Assembly (NCBI GenBank): GCA_024762875.1
Contig: JANTGR010000004.1
Location: 1-40,728 of the forward strand
DNA: 40,728 nt
From: Sulfurospirillum sp.
GTDB taxonomy: Bacteria > Campylobacterota > Campylobacteria > Campylobacterales > QNZT01
Direction: 5' to 3'
The notes under the pieces are model-generated. The model had not been told where the DNA came from, did not search any database, and saw only the letters and a list, made by a program, of their open reading frames with translations. Positions 32,479 to 40,546 of the stretch are shown piece after piece; the first letter of the stretch is position 1; every line of letters starts with the position of its first letter. The position numbers were made by a program, and so were the translations under genes.

Positions 32479-33948
32479 CTATTCTGGAATCATTGTCCAG
32501 CCCGGTTTGAGCTTCGCTTTGTAAAGGAACATATGATGCAGGATATGCTTGATCCAGTGACCTGCCAGACCAATCTCACCAAATGTATATTCTAAATCAC
32601 GACCAAGTCCTGGATATTTCTCAAAATCCGGAACAACAGGATAAACTGTCAATGCTGCTGCTGTACCATCAAAAAGACCTTTACCGGTAGAAGCAACACA
32701 GGCAGCACCCATTTCAGCCATAGAAGCGTGATGTGTTGGTTCTTTCGCACCTTCAATCATGTCTTTGATGCTCTCTGCTACGGCTTTACCGATGATACCT
32801 GAAGGCATACCCGTTCTTGGAGGTGTTGGATTGATTGGTGTACCATTTGGACTTGACATTGGTTTTGAAATCAAGTGCGGTGGTGCAAATGCGATACCAA
32901 CTGCAAAGATATTGCCATATTTTGGATTTTGGTAAGTACGAGGCCAGTCAGCTGCTGTCCACTCTTCGTAAGGTTTTGCTGTATAGTCTGCATCCACTTT
33001 CAAGAAACCGTTTGGTGCAAAAATCTCTGCAGTCATGTCTTCACCCGCTTTGTCATAAGCTTTCAGTCCTACACCCGCAAAAGGAGGGATGAGCATAGCA
33101 AAGTCAAATTCTTCAACACCGGTTGTTCCATCCAGCAGTTCATAGTGTGCTTTACCTTTTTCAACTTTGGAAACATGTGCTCCAATCAGCCATTTAACAT
33201 CTCTTTCTGCATAGATTGATTCAGCAAAAAGACGGCTTGATGCAGCGTAACCACCACGTTTGATATGAAGCCCACCGATACCAAAGTCTCCCAGAAAAGA
33301 CTCATTTGAGATCCATTTTATATCAGCCATATCACGGACACCCGCTTTATTTAGCTCATTTTCGATGTTAAAGATATACTCAAAAGCTGCACCTTGGCAA
33401 GTACACATACCATGACCTGTACCAATTAGAAACTTTTTCTTTTCACCTTTTTTCATCTGCTCAATAGTAGCCTGAAGTTCCTGGTTGGCATGCGTAGCGT
33501 GATCGGCTGTACAAACTGAAACAGTGTTTGGCCCTAATTGACCTTTTCCGTCGCCTAGGCCCGGAGTGGCATCGAAGTTAAGCTTTGGTCCGGTTGCATT
33601 GATGAGATAGTCATAGGTAACGACTTCACTCTCTCCTACTTTGTCTTGACCGGTGTATTCGATCGTGATATAAGGTTTTTCTTCATCGGCTCCACCTTCT
33701 GGATGGATTGAAACAGCTTTCGCCTGTCTATAATCAACACCAAGTTTCGCATAAACAGGTGCCAAATCAAAGACAACCTCATCTTTGGTCATTTGACCAA
33801 CACCAACCCATATATTTGATGGAATCCAGTTCCATTGACTATTTGGTGTAACAACTACTACTTCATGCTCGTCTCCAAGCCATTCTTTTAAAAATGTTGA
33901 AGAAGTATGTCCGGATACGCCAGCACCCATCACAACTACTCTTGCCAT
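32479..33948 (-). CDS. sqr: Sulfide:quinone oxidoreductase family flavoprotein
   Basis: The 489-residue protein has the FAD-binding VVVMGAGVSGHTSS at the N-terminus, a second nucleotide-binding region around YDYLINATGPKLNFD, the active-site Cys region GTGHGMCTCQGAAFEY (C182, C184), further Cys at 146 and 417, and a C-terminal amphipathic helix (HWIKHILHHMFLYKAKLKPGW) for membrane attachment. SQR oxidises sulfide to polysulfide/sulfur and reduces quinone at the periplasmic face of the inner membrane. Which SQR type this is cannot be settled by eye. Tandem Cys at 182/184 is notable. AAAGGAG precedes the ATG, and a TATAAT lies 34 bases upstream. Confidence 0.88.
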   Translation of the reverse strand: MARVVVMGAGVSGHTSSTFLKEWLGDEHEVVVVTPNSQWNWIPSNIWVGVGQMTKDEVVFDLAPVYAKLGVDYRQAKAVSIHPEGGADEEKPYITIEYTGQDKVGESEVVTYDYLINATGPKLNFDATPGLGDGKGQLGPNTVSVCTADHATHANQELQATIEQMKKGEKKKFLIGTGHGMCTCQGAAFEYIFNIENELNKAGVRDMADIKWISNESFLGDFGIGGLHIKRGGYAASSRLFAESIYAERDVKWLIGAHVSKVEKGKAHYELLDGTTGVEEFDFAMLIPPFAGVGLKAYDKAGEDMTAEIFAPNGFLKVDADYTAKPYEEWTAADWPRTYQNPKYGNIFAVGIAFAPPHLISKPMSSPNGTPINPTPPRTGMPSGIIGKAVAESIKDMIEGAKEPTHHASMAEMGAACVASTGKGLFDGTAAALTVYPVVPDFEKYPGLGRDLEYTFGEIGLAGHWIKHILHHMFLYKAKLKPGWTMIPE

Positions 33949-33981
33949 TTACTCTCCTTTAAAATATAATTTTGTCTAATA

Positions 33982-33987
33982 ATTATA
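33982..33987 (-). promoter_or_regulatory. Probable -10 box of sqr
   Basis: TATAAT on the - strand, 34 bases before the sqr ATG, in AT-rich DNA with no clear -35. It gives sqr its own transcript, separate from the ppk-carbonic anhydrase genes. Confidence 0.55.
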
Positions 33988-34042
33988 GTTTCTTTATGAT
34001 TAAAAACGGTTTAGTTTTTTTGAGTAAAAATGGAAAAGTTTT

Positions 34043-34078
34043 ATAATTATAATTAATGATAATCTTAATTATAATTAT
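34043..34078. terminator. AT-only 14-bp inverted repeat at the end of the gamma-CA-like gene
   Basis: ATAATTATAATTAA and TTAATTATAATTAT form a perfect 14-bp stem with an 8-nt loop. The downstream arm lies inside the last codons and stop codon of the - strand gene. It has no G-C pairs, so it is a weak terminator at best; it may be a regulatory site instead. Confidence 0.45.
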
Positions 34079-34589
34079 TCTTGAATTTTACATAGCGGCT
34101 GGCGGAAGCATAAAGTTCTGCCACTTCTTCATCACTCAGTGTACGTACTACCTTTGCCGGTGAGCCCATTATAAGGCTTCTGGGCGGGTATATTTTGTTT
34201 TTAGTGACAAGAGAATTGGCGCCGACTATGGACTCTTCACCTATCACTGCACCGTCTAAAATGGTGCAGCTCATACCGATAAGGCATGCTTTTTTGATGG
34301 TACAGCCATGCAGCATGACCCTGTGTCCTATGGTAACATCATCTTCTATGATAGTTGGATTGCCATCACTTTTATCTGCCTTTTTATAGTGCGTGACATG
34401 AATCATACTCAAATCCTGTACATTGACACGGTCACCGATGACAATTTTATGCACATCGCCTCTTACAACACAGCCAAACCAGATAGAACAATCTTCTCCC
34501 ATTTTCACATCGCCGATAACATCTGCACTGGGTGCAATCCATGAGTCTTTTCCGATCGTAGGTGTTAAGTCTAAATAATTATGTATCAT
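34065..34589 (-). CDS. Gamma-class carbonic anhydrase-like hexapeptide protein (YrdA/CaiE/PaaY type)
   Basis: The 174-residue protein is a left-handed beta helix of hexapeptide repeats (for example [20 protein letters not shown] and [16 protein letters not shown]). Its three likely zinc histidines are H64 (SMIHVTH), H89 and H94 ([10 protein letters not shown]), the gamma carbonic anhydrase spacing. A C-terminal helix ([18 protein letters not shown]) completes the trimer fold. Carbonic anhydrase activity is possible but the family includes other enzymes. It overlaps ppk by 4 bases (ATGA), so the two are translated together. Confidence 0.9.
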   Translation of the reverse strand: MIHNYLDLTPTIGKDSWIAPSADVIGDVKMGEDCSIWFGCVVRGDVHKIVIGDRVNVQDLSMIHVTHYKKADKSDGNPTIIEDDVTIGHRVMLHGCTIKKACLIGMSCTILDGAVIGEESIVGANSLVTKNKIYPPRSLIMGSPAKVVRTLSDEEVAELYASASRYVKFKNNYN

Positions 34590-36685
34590 TTTATAATCTT
34601 TTTATCTTTATTTGACAAGGTATCAGCTGCCACTGTTTTGGTATTGCGTTTATATATTTTATTGATATAGTTTTCCAGGATGTATTGTGAATTGATATGC
34701 TCTTCATGCTCTTGAGGATGTAGCTCTTTATAGTGGTCATCTGCTTCGAGTTCCCAGGCGAGTACATTGTCTTTGAGCTGTAAGTGCATTGAGTCGAGCA
34801 GTTTTGTAGCAATCGCATCATCATAGATAGGAATCATCAGCTCAAAACGTTTTTCAAGGTTCCTTGGCATCCAGTCAGCACTGGATATAAAGACACCGGG
34901 TGTGGAATGTTTAAAATAAAAAATGCGTGAATGTTCCAGATATTTGCCAATAATGGAAATTACTCTGATATTGTCACTAACCCCTGCAATCCCCGGTTTT
35001 AAACAGCAGATACCACGGATGATCAAATCTATCTTGACGCCTTCTTTTGAAGCACGGTAAAGCGCTTTGATGATATCTTTGTCAACGAGTGAATTCATTT
35101 TGGCAATGATTCTTCCTTTCGCGCCTTCACGCATCTCGTTTTTAATCATGGCAAGCAGTGTCTCTTTGATTTGAAATGGTGACATTTTAAGATTGTTGAG
35201 TTTTTTATTTTTGGAAAATCCGGTAAGAATGTGAAAAAAGGTAATGGAGTCTGCCCTCAGCTCTTCTCTGGAGGTAAAATAGCCGATGTCTGTATAGAGT
35301 TTTGCGGTGGATTCATTATAGTTACCCGTTGAGAAGTGCTGATAAATCTTGAGTTTGTCATTGGACTTTCTAATAACCTGGGCAATTTTGGCATGCACTT
35401 TAAATCCAGGAATGCCATAGATAACATGGGCTCCTGCCTCTTCCAGTGCTTTGGCCCAGATGAGATTGTTCTCTTCATCAAAACGAGCTTTGAGTTCCAC
35501 CATCGCTGTAACCTGTTTGCCATTATTTGAGGCATCGATAAGGGCTTGAACGATGGGAGAGTTTTTCCCGACACGGTAGAGGGTCATGCGCAGTGAGAGG
35601 ACTTTTGGATCTTTTGCAGCATCCTGGATAAATTTGACAACCGGTGAAAAGGATTCATAGGGTTGCAATATCATCACATCTTCACGGTCAAGTATTTTAA
35701 ATATGGACTCATTTTTATCAAAGGGCGCCAGCACTTTGGGGATATTGGTAGGTGAGCACAGATGTGAAAAATGCTTGTTGGAGACGATACTCCACAAGGC
35801 ACCAAGATTGAGCGGGATGGTGTATTCGTAGATGTCCTCTTCCTGGATACCCAAGTGAGAATTGAGAAAGTCTATCAGCTCTTTGCTGGCATCTTTTTCG
35901 ACTTCCATCCGTACAAAGGCACCTTTTTTTCGCAGTCTGAGTCCCTGTTCAAGTATCTCCATGAAATCATCTGCTTCTTCTTCCTCGATAACGATATCGG
36001 CATTTCGTGTTACACGAAATGTTGCAGATGAGAGGATTTTGTAGCCTGGGAAAATTTTATTGATATTTTCACGTACCAGTGACTCTATAGGGACATAGGT
36101 GTTGTCTGCAAGTGCGATAAAGCGATCAAGCAGCCGTGGTATACGGATCATCGCGTGTTTGATATCTTCTTCATCACTCTCATCCTGCAGCGTGACAGCC
36201 AGTGAAAGGGAGAGATTGTTCAGTGGTGGAAATGGATGGGTGGCATCAACGGCGATAGGGATGATGACAGGGAAGATGTTTTCCATAAAAAAATCATCTG
36301 CACTCTGTTGGAGCTGGGGACTTAAGGCACTATAATCTTTGATAAAGAGTCCTTGCTCTTTTAATCCCTCTATGATTGCTTTATAACTGTTTTCGAGATT
36401 TTCTTTTTCATCATGCAGATAGGACGTGATGATACCCAGCTGCTCTTTTGGTGACATTTCATCCATACCGGATGTCGATACCCGTGCCGAAAAAAGCTGC
36501 TTGAGGCCCGCAACACGGATCATATAAAATTCATCAAGATTGGTAGAATAGATAGCGATAAATTTCAATTTTTCCAGTAGAGGATTGCTCTCTTTGGTAC
36601 TTTGGGCTAAGACTCTGGAGTTAAACTGCAGCCAGGAAAGCTCTCTATTGGTATAGAGGCTGGTGTCATTTAAGTCGTTTATCAT
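34586..36685 (-). CDS. ppk: Polyphosphate kinase 1
   Basis: The 699-residue enzyme polymerises the ATP gamma-phosphate into polyphosphate. It has the N-terminal [14 protein letters not shown] motif (about 13-26), the head domain, and a C-terminal pair of phospholipase-D-like domains. The autophosphorylated His is H431 in [12 protein letters not shown] and the second conserved His is H450 in [34 protein letters not shown] carries the third. The ATG lies in a palindrome, with AAGGAG 10 bases upstream, inside the loop of a palindrome-pair hairpin. It is downstream of uvrB with 65 bases between. Confidence 0.97.
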   Translation of the reverse strand: MINDLNDTSLYTNRELSWLQFNSRVLAQSTKESNPLLEKLKFIAIYSTNLDEFYMIRVAGLKQLFSARVSTSGMDEMSPKEQLGIITSYLHDEKENLENSYKAIIEGLKEQGLFIKDYSALSPQLQQSADDFFMENIFPVIIPIAVDATHPFPPLNNLSLSLAVTLQDESDEEDIKHAMIRIPRLLDRFIALADNTYVPIESLVRENINKIFPGYKILSSATFRVTRNADIVIEEEEADDFMEILEQGLRLRKKGAFVRMEVEKDASKELIDFLNSHLGIQEEDIYEYTIPLNLGALWSIVSNKHFSHLCSPTNIPKVLAPFDKNESIFKILDREDVMILQPYESFSPVVKFIQDAAKDPKVLSLRMTLYRVGKNSPIVQALIDASNNGKQVTAMVELKARFDEENNLIWAKALEEAGAHVIYGIPGFKVHAKIAQVIRKSNDKLKIYQHFSTGNYNESTAKLYTDIGYFTSREELRADSITFFHILTGFSKNKKLNNLKMSPFQIKETLLAMIKNEMREGAKGRIIAKMNSLVDKDIIKALYRASKEGVKIDLIIRGICCLKPGIAGVSDNIRVISIIGKYLEHSRIFYFKHSTPGVFISSADWMPRNLEKRFELMIPIYDDAIATKLLDSMHLQLKDNVLAWELEADDHYKELHPQEHEEHINSQYILENYINKIYKRNTKTVAADTLSNKDKKIIK

Positions 36686-36727
36686 GATAAGCTGGCTCCT
36701 TGGGGTTGTAATGTTATTATCATGATA
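36680..36727. repeat. Spaced inverted pair of TATCATGATA palindromes around the ppk start
   Basis: Copies at 36680-36689 (containing the ppk ATG, 36685) and 36718-36727 can pair as an 11-bp stem with a 26-base loop that holds the ppk ribosome site. Pairing would bury the start codon. The outer copy also lies 24 bases after the uvrB stop. Confidence 0.7.
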
Positions 36728-36750
36728 GCAAAAAACAGGCTGCTTGTAAA

Positions 36751-38724
36751 CTACATTTTTTTGATTTCATCAATTTTGTCACGATATTTTGCCGCTACTT
36801 CAAAATCGAGATTTTTGGCAGCATCCAGCATCTTTTTTTTGTACTCTTTGATGATTTTCTGTTTCTCCCCTTTGGGGATCTTCTCTTTTTTCTTTTTACT
36901 GTAGATATCAGCATAATCCTCTTCCCGTAAACTTTCATCCATATTTCTTTTGACTGAGGTTGGCGTGATGTTGTGGGCTTTGTTAAAGGTGATTTGCCGT
37001 TTGCGTCTGCCTTGTGTGGTGTCGATCGCGGCCTGCATGGAACGGGTGATTTTTTTGGCAAACATAATTACACGGCCATTTTCATTTCTTGCGCCCCTTC
37101 CCATGGTTTGAATCAGTGCCGTTTCTGAACGCAAAAATCCCTCTTTGTCTGCATCGAGTATCGCGACCAGACTCACTTCGGGAAGATCCAGCCCCTCCCG
37201 CAGCAGATTGATGCCCACCAGTACATCAAACTCTCCGGCACGAAAGGCCCGGATGATCTGGGTGCGTTCTATAGTGTCAATATCCGAGTGCATATACTTG
37301 ACTTTGATCCCCAGTTCGATGTAGTATTTGGTGAGTTCTTCTGCCATCTTTTTGGTCAAAACGGTCACGAGGATACGCTCATCTCTTTTGATGACTTCTT
37401 TGATTTCATCATGTAGTTTTTCGACCTGGTATTCGCTGTCTATGATCGTTACTTCAGGATCCAGCAGCCCGGTGGGGCGGATGATCTGCAGGGCGGTATT
37501 TTCTTTGGATAGTCCCAGCTCCAAATCCGCAGGTGTCGCAGAGACAAATAAAAAACTGGCATCTTTGTGGATATACTCATCAAAAGTCAAAGGACGGTTA
37601 TCCAGCGCTGAGGGAAGACGGAAACCATACTCCACCAGTGTCTCCTTGCGGCTTCTGTCTCCTGCATACATCCCCCGAAACTGCGGCAGTGAAACATGCG
37701 ACTCATCAACAATCACCAAAAAATCCTCATGCATAGCCTGAAAATAGTCAAACATCGAATAAGGTGTTTCTCCCTCTTTTTTTCCCGTTAGATGTCTGGC
37801 ATAGTTCTCAACGCCTTTACAGGCTCCAGTGGCTTGCAGCATCTCCAGATCAAATCCTACACGCTGCTCAAGACGCTGTGCTTCCACAAGCTTGCCTTCA
37901 CTTTTGAAAAAGGCCAAACGCTCTGCCAGTTCATCTTCGATCTGTTTGATTGCAATTTTGAGTTTGTCCTGGGTGACGATAAACTGATTGGCAGCATAGA
38001 TGATGACTTTTTGGGCTGTTTTACTTCTGGCGTTTGTCAGAGGATCAAAGTAGTAAATAGCTTCGACTTCATCTCCAAAAAACTCTACCCGTATCGCTTC
38101 TTCTTCACTGTAAGCCGGATAGATATCGATGATATCTCCGTTGACGCGAAAATCACCTCTGTCAAAGTAGGCATCGTTTCTTTTGTAGCCCATTTCGACC
38201 AGACGCAGCAGCAGCTCTTTTTGGTTGAGTTCGCTCCCTACCTCGATGATCTGCACCATCTCTTTGTATTCGGCGGGGTTACCCAGGCCGTAGTTGGCAG
38301 AAACAGAGGCGATACAGATGACATCATCATAAGAGAGCAGGGAAGCTGTGGCAGAGAGCCGCAGGCGTTCAAGTTCTTCATTGATAGAAGAGTCCTTTTC
38401 TATAAAGAGATCAGATCGCGGGATGTACGCTTCTGGCTGATAGTAGTCATAGTAGGAGATGAAGTATTCAACATGGTTGTCAGGAAAGAAGTGTTTAAAC
38501 TCACTATATAGTTGGGCAGCCAGCGTTTTGTTGTGTGTCATGATAAGGGTAGGGCGCTGGGTCTTTTCGATGACTTTTGCCATGGTGTAGGTTTTACCGC
38601 TTCCTGTCACACCGATGAGGGTTTGGTATTTGTTTCCTTTTAATATAGAAGAAGAAAGCTTTTCTATCGCCTGGGGCTGGTCGCCTGCTGGAGAAAATGG
38701 GGTTTTGAGGGTGAATTTTGCCAT
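36751..38724 (-). CDS. uvrB: Excinuclease ABC subunit B
   Basis: The 657-residue nucleotide-excision-repair helicase-like protein has Walker A GVTGSGKT (about 38-45), the beta-hairpin region [12 protein letters not shown] (about 92-103), DESHVSLPQ and [13 protein letters not shown] helicase motifs, and a C-terminal UVR domain (about 620-655, [21 protein letters not shown]) that binds UvrC. It verifies damage handed over by UvrA and recruits UvrC. Only 2 bases separate its ATG from the stop of the PIN toxin gene upstream. Its own upstream region appears displaced (see the remnant at 39373-39450), so it may now depend on the toxin-antitoxin promoter. Confidence 0.97.
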   Translation of the reverse strand: MAKFTLKTPFSPAGDQPQAIEKLSSSILKGNKYQTLIGVTGSGKTYTMAKVIEKTQRPTLIMTHNKTLAAQLYSEFKHFFPDNHVEYFISYYDYYQPEAYIPRSDLFIEKDSSINEELERLRLSATASLLSYDDVICIASVSANYGLGNPAEYKEMVQIIEVGSELNQKELLLRLVEMGYKRNDAYFDRGDFRVNGDIIDIYPAYSEEEAIRVEFFGDEVEAIYYFDPLTNARSKTAQKVIIYAANQFIVTQDKLKIAIKQIEDELAERLAFFKSEGKLVEAQRLEQRVGFDLEMLQATGACKGVENYARHLTGKKEGETPYSMFDYFQAMHEDFLVIVDESHVSLPQFRGMYAGDRSRKETLVEYGFRLPSALDNRPLTFDEYIHKDASFLFVSATPADLELGLSKENTALQIIRPTGLLDPEVTIIDSEYQVEKLHDEIKEVIKRDERILVTVLTKKMAEELTKYYIELGIKVKYMHSDIDTIERTQIIRAFRAGEFDVLVGINLLREGLDLPEVSLVAILDADKEGFLRSETALIQTMGRGARNENGRVIMFAKKITRSMQAAIDTTQGRRKRQITFNKAHNITPTSVKRNMDESLREEDYADIYSKKKKEKIPKGEKQKIIKEYKKKMLDAAKNLDFEVAAKYRDKIDEIKKM

Positions 38725-38726
38725 GG

Positions 38727-39095
38727 TTACTCTGCAAAAGGATTTATCAAGTATGGATATAACTTCTCAAAATCCTTACAGTTACGTGTGACTATCTGTA
38801 ATTGCAATAGTTGTGCAGAAGCAAGTATGAAGTTGTCAGCCATCTTGATTTTTTTGATTTTACGATTTTCTAGTGCTTTGTGTATGATGTTTTGTGAGAG
38901 ATTGATGATTTCAAACTCTTCTAAAAAGCTTTTAACTACTTTTTCTTCTTCTGGAGTAAAGTCAAAGTTTAACACCTCATAATATGTAATCAAAGATATG
39001 AGTGATTCACTTTTATGACTGTGCAAGAAAGCGCGGATAGTTTCATCACCTTGAAGATAGTAGATGATGATATTTGAGTCTAAAAGGTATTTCAT
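38727..39095 (-). CDS. PIN-domain toxin (VapC-like)
   Basis: The 122-residue protein is a single PIN domain with the acidic metal-binding residues D6 (LLDSN), E40 (TYYEVL), D87 ([11 protein letters not shown]) and D108 (RNCKDFEKL). VapC toxins are ribonucleases that cut tRNA or rRNA and are neutralised by a partner. The ATG follows the antitoxin stop directly (TAGATG), the usual tight coupling with antitoxin first. The gene ends 2 bases before uvrB. Confidence 0.9.
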   Translation of the reverse strand: MKYLLDSNIIIYYLQGDETIRAFLHSHKSESLISLITYYEVLNFDFTPEEEKVVKSFLEEFEIINLSQNIIHKALENRKIKKIKMADNFILASAQLLQLQIVTRNCKDFEKLYPYLINPFAE

Positions 39096-39326
39096 CTAGT
39101 AGGCGTCGCTGTCGTTTTCACTGCGTAATGACTGTTGCCACACAACTGGATCTACATCACTGTTTTTTAAAATCCCAAAAGCATTTGTGTGAGAAGTGTC
39201 CGTTTTGATAGGTTTTGTTTCATCTTCAGATGTCTCTTTGAGACTCTGTATAAGATTTTCGATGATGAGATACTGCTCTTGTGGCTTTAAGTGTAACGCT
39301 TCTTCTATGATTTCGTGTAAACTCAT
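39096..39326 (-). CDS. Probable antitoxin partner of the PIN toxin
   Basis: The 76-residue acidic protein starts MSLHEIIEEALHLKPQEQYL, resembling putative addiction-module components (a helix followed by L-x-P-x-E-Q/R-x-x-L/I-I-E). It then has a disordered acidic, Thr/Asp-rich tail that may wrap the toxin. The start at 39326 is chosen for AAAGGTC 7 bases upstream and the TATAAT just before; a longer reading to 39410 would cross the promoter. It belongs to a non-AbrB, non-RHH type by eye. Immediate abutment to the toxin supports the pairing. Confidence 0.8.
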   Translation of the reverse strand: MSLHEIIEEALHLKPQEQYLIIENLIQSLKETSEDETKPIKTDTSHTNAFGILKNSDVDPVVWQQSLRSENDSDAY

Positions 39327-39348
39327 GCTTGACCTTTCTTTTTTGATT

Positions 39349-39354
39349 ATTATA
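39349..39354 (-). promoter_or_regulatory. Extended -10 promoter of the toxin-antitoxin pair
   Basis: TGGTATAAT on the - strand (TGnTATAAT extended -10), 22 bases before the antitoxin ATG. It may also drive uvrB downstream. Confidence 0.65.
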
Positions 39355-39372
39355 CCATAAAGGTGGTGCGTA

Positions 39373-39450
39373 TCATAAAAAGAGCGCTTTTTTATCGCTT
39401 CTGGTTTCACCTACAGGATAAAATGGGGTTTTGAGGGTACATTTTGCCAT
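39373..39450 (-). pseudogene. Truncated second copy of the uvrB 5' end
   Basis: A 25-codon reading MAKCTLKTPFYPVGETRSDK ends at TGA (39373-39375). It aligns with uvr[19 protein letters not shown]: 32 of the first 35 bases are identical, and weaker similarity with one 3-base gap continues to about base 65 (39386-39450 against 38659-38724). It is a decayed direct repeat flanking the toxin-antitoxin genes on the side away from uvrB. A TATAAT lies just upstream. Confidence 0.75.
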
Positions 39451-39473
39451 GAAACGCGCTATTTTTAAATACA

Positions 39474-39479
39474 ATTATA
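39474..39479 (-). promoter_or_regulatory. Probable original uvrB -10 box
   Basis: TATAAT on the - strand, 24 bases before the ATG of the truncated uvrB copy. It would have driven uvrB before the toxin-antitoxin genes came between. The same AT-rich block reads TTATAAC on the + strand and might serve the pilin genes. Confidence 0.5.
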
Positions 39480-39493
39480 ACAAAATTGATAAA

Positions 39494-39570
39494 AAAGTTT
39501 AAAGTTTTTAACCGGGGTGTCGATTTAGTTGCAACGACAAACAAAAAGAGTCGGGAAAAATTTAAACTTT
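39494..39570 (+). promoter_or_regulatory. Inverted-repeat leader of the pilin genes
   Basis: AAAGTTTAAA (39494-39503) and TTTAAACTTT (39561-39570) are perfect 10-bp inverted repeats 57 bases apart, enclosing an inner TGTCG/CGACA hairpin. The second arm abuts the AAAGGAG ribosome site of the first pilin. It may be a structured 5' leader or an operator. Confidence 0.5.
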
Positions 39571-39583
39571 AAAGGAGTTTTTT

Positions 39584-40045
39584 ATGAAAAGAAGTGGTTT
39601 TACTATGATTGAGTTGATCTTCGTGATCGTTATTTTAGGTATATTGGCGTCTGTAGCGATTCCAAAACTGGCAGCTACGAGGGATGATGCGAAAGTGTCT
39701 AAGGCATTGTCTGAAGTAAGTACACTGGTGAGTGAATTAGGTTCATATTATACAGGTAGAGGTCAATTTAGTGCAACAGTTTCAGATATGTCAAATGTAT
39801 CAGATGTAAACTACACAACTGCTTTTAATACAGGTGCTGGTACAATGACATATTATACTCCGGATAATACAGGTGTAAAAGAGGCTTGTGTCACATTAGC
39901 AGTTAAAAATGCAGATGGGAATCTAACTGTTGCGTCTGTTGCAAATCCAACAGGTAATATATGTAAAGGTATTCAAGCTGCTGCTTCATACACTAAAGAT
40001 CTTGTAGGAACTAAATCATTCGGTGGTAGTAGAGTATCTTTCTAA
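39584..40045 (+). CDS. Type IV pilin-like / pseudopilin protein 1
   Basis: The 153-residue protein has the short prepilin leader MKRSG cut before FTMIELIFVIVILGILASVA, with Glu at +5, followed by IPKLAATRDDAKVSKALSEV and a small variable Thr/Val/Ala-rich head with two Cys (possible disulfide). AAAGGAG lies 6 bases upstream. It could be a pseudopilin for the gsp system in this window or a subunit of a separate pilus; GspG-specific C-terminal motifs are absent. It is followed by two related genes. Confidence 0.88.
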   Translation: MKRSGFTMIELIFVIVILGILASVAIPKLAATRDDAKVSKALSEVSTLVSELGSYYTGRGQFSATVSDMSNVSDVNYTTAFNTGAGTMTYYTPDNTGVKEACVTLAVKNADGNLTVASVANPTGNICKGIQAAASYTKDLVGTKSFGGSRVSF

Positions 40046-40061
40046 GCTATTTAAAATTTTT

Positions 40062-40083
40062 TTCCAGGCCTTGGGGCTTGGAA
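40062..40083 (+). terminator. Hairpin between pilin genes 1 and 2
   Basis: TTCCAGGCC pairs with GGCTTGGAA (9 bp with one G-U) around a TTGG loop, 16 bases after the first pilin stop. With no T-run behind it, it may attenuate transcription or stabilise the upstream mRNA, making pilin 1 the more abundant product. Confidence 0.55.
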
Positions 40084-40105
40084 TAATTCTCAAAAAGATA
40101 AAAAT

Positions 40106-40546
40106 ATGAAATCTGCATTTACGATGATTGAGCTTATTTTTGTTATTGTGATATTGGGTGTTTTAGCATCCATAGCGATACCAAAACTAAACGCAACACG
40201 GGATGATGCAGAAAATGTCAAAATAGCTGCTGCCCTTAGAAACGGGACAAATGAGATGATAACCTATCTACTAGCACAGGGGCAAGTTGATAGTAATTTT
40301 TCTACAATGTCGAAAGTGTTAGCCACTCTTGAATCATCTGGTTTGGCTACTATGCATAACTACAACATGAAACTTATCAGTGGTACTGTGAGTGACTGTA
40401 TCCAGATAGATTTAAATGCAACAACATTAAATGAAATGTACATTACGTATGCCAATACATCCGATAGTAGTTGTAATGGATTGCAAGCGTTGATAAAAAC
40501 AACAAATTACAATATGAAAATAAGGGGTACCAATGTTATATACTAG
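40106..40546 (+). CDS. Type IV pilin-like / pseudopilin protein 2
   Basis: The 146-residue protein has the leader MKSA cut before FTMIELIFVIVILGVLASIA (Ala instead of the usual Gly before the cut), then IPKLNATRDDAENVKIAAAL. The leader residue change is notable because prepilin peptidase normally needs Gly at -1. The head differs from pilin 1 (Asn/Thr/Met-rich, two Cys). No strong ribosome site is visible (AAAAGATAAAAAT), so it may be weakly translated. It overlaps pilin 3 by 14 bases. Confidence 0.85.
   Translation: MKSAFTMIELIFVIVILGVLASIAIPKLNATRDDAENVKIAAALRNGTNEMITYLLAQGQVDSNFSTMSKVLATLESSGLATMHNYNMKLISGTVSDCIQIDLNATTLNEMYITYANTSDSSCNGLQALIKTTNYNMKIRGTNVIY

Noticed and set aside
39510-39530. 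Sigma54-type promoter (GG-N10-GC) before the pilin genes
   Set aside because: GC is present in TTGC, but the -24 element reads TGT instead of TGG, so an invariant G is missing.
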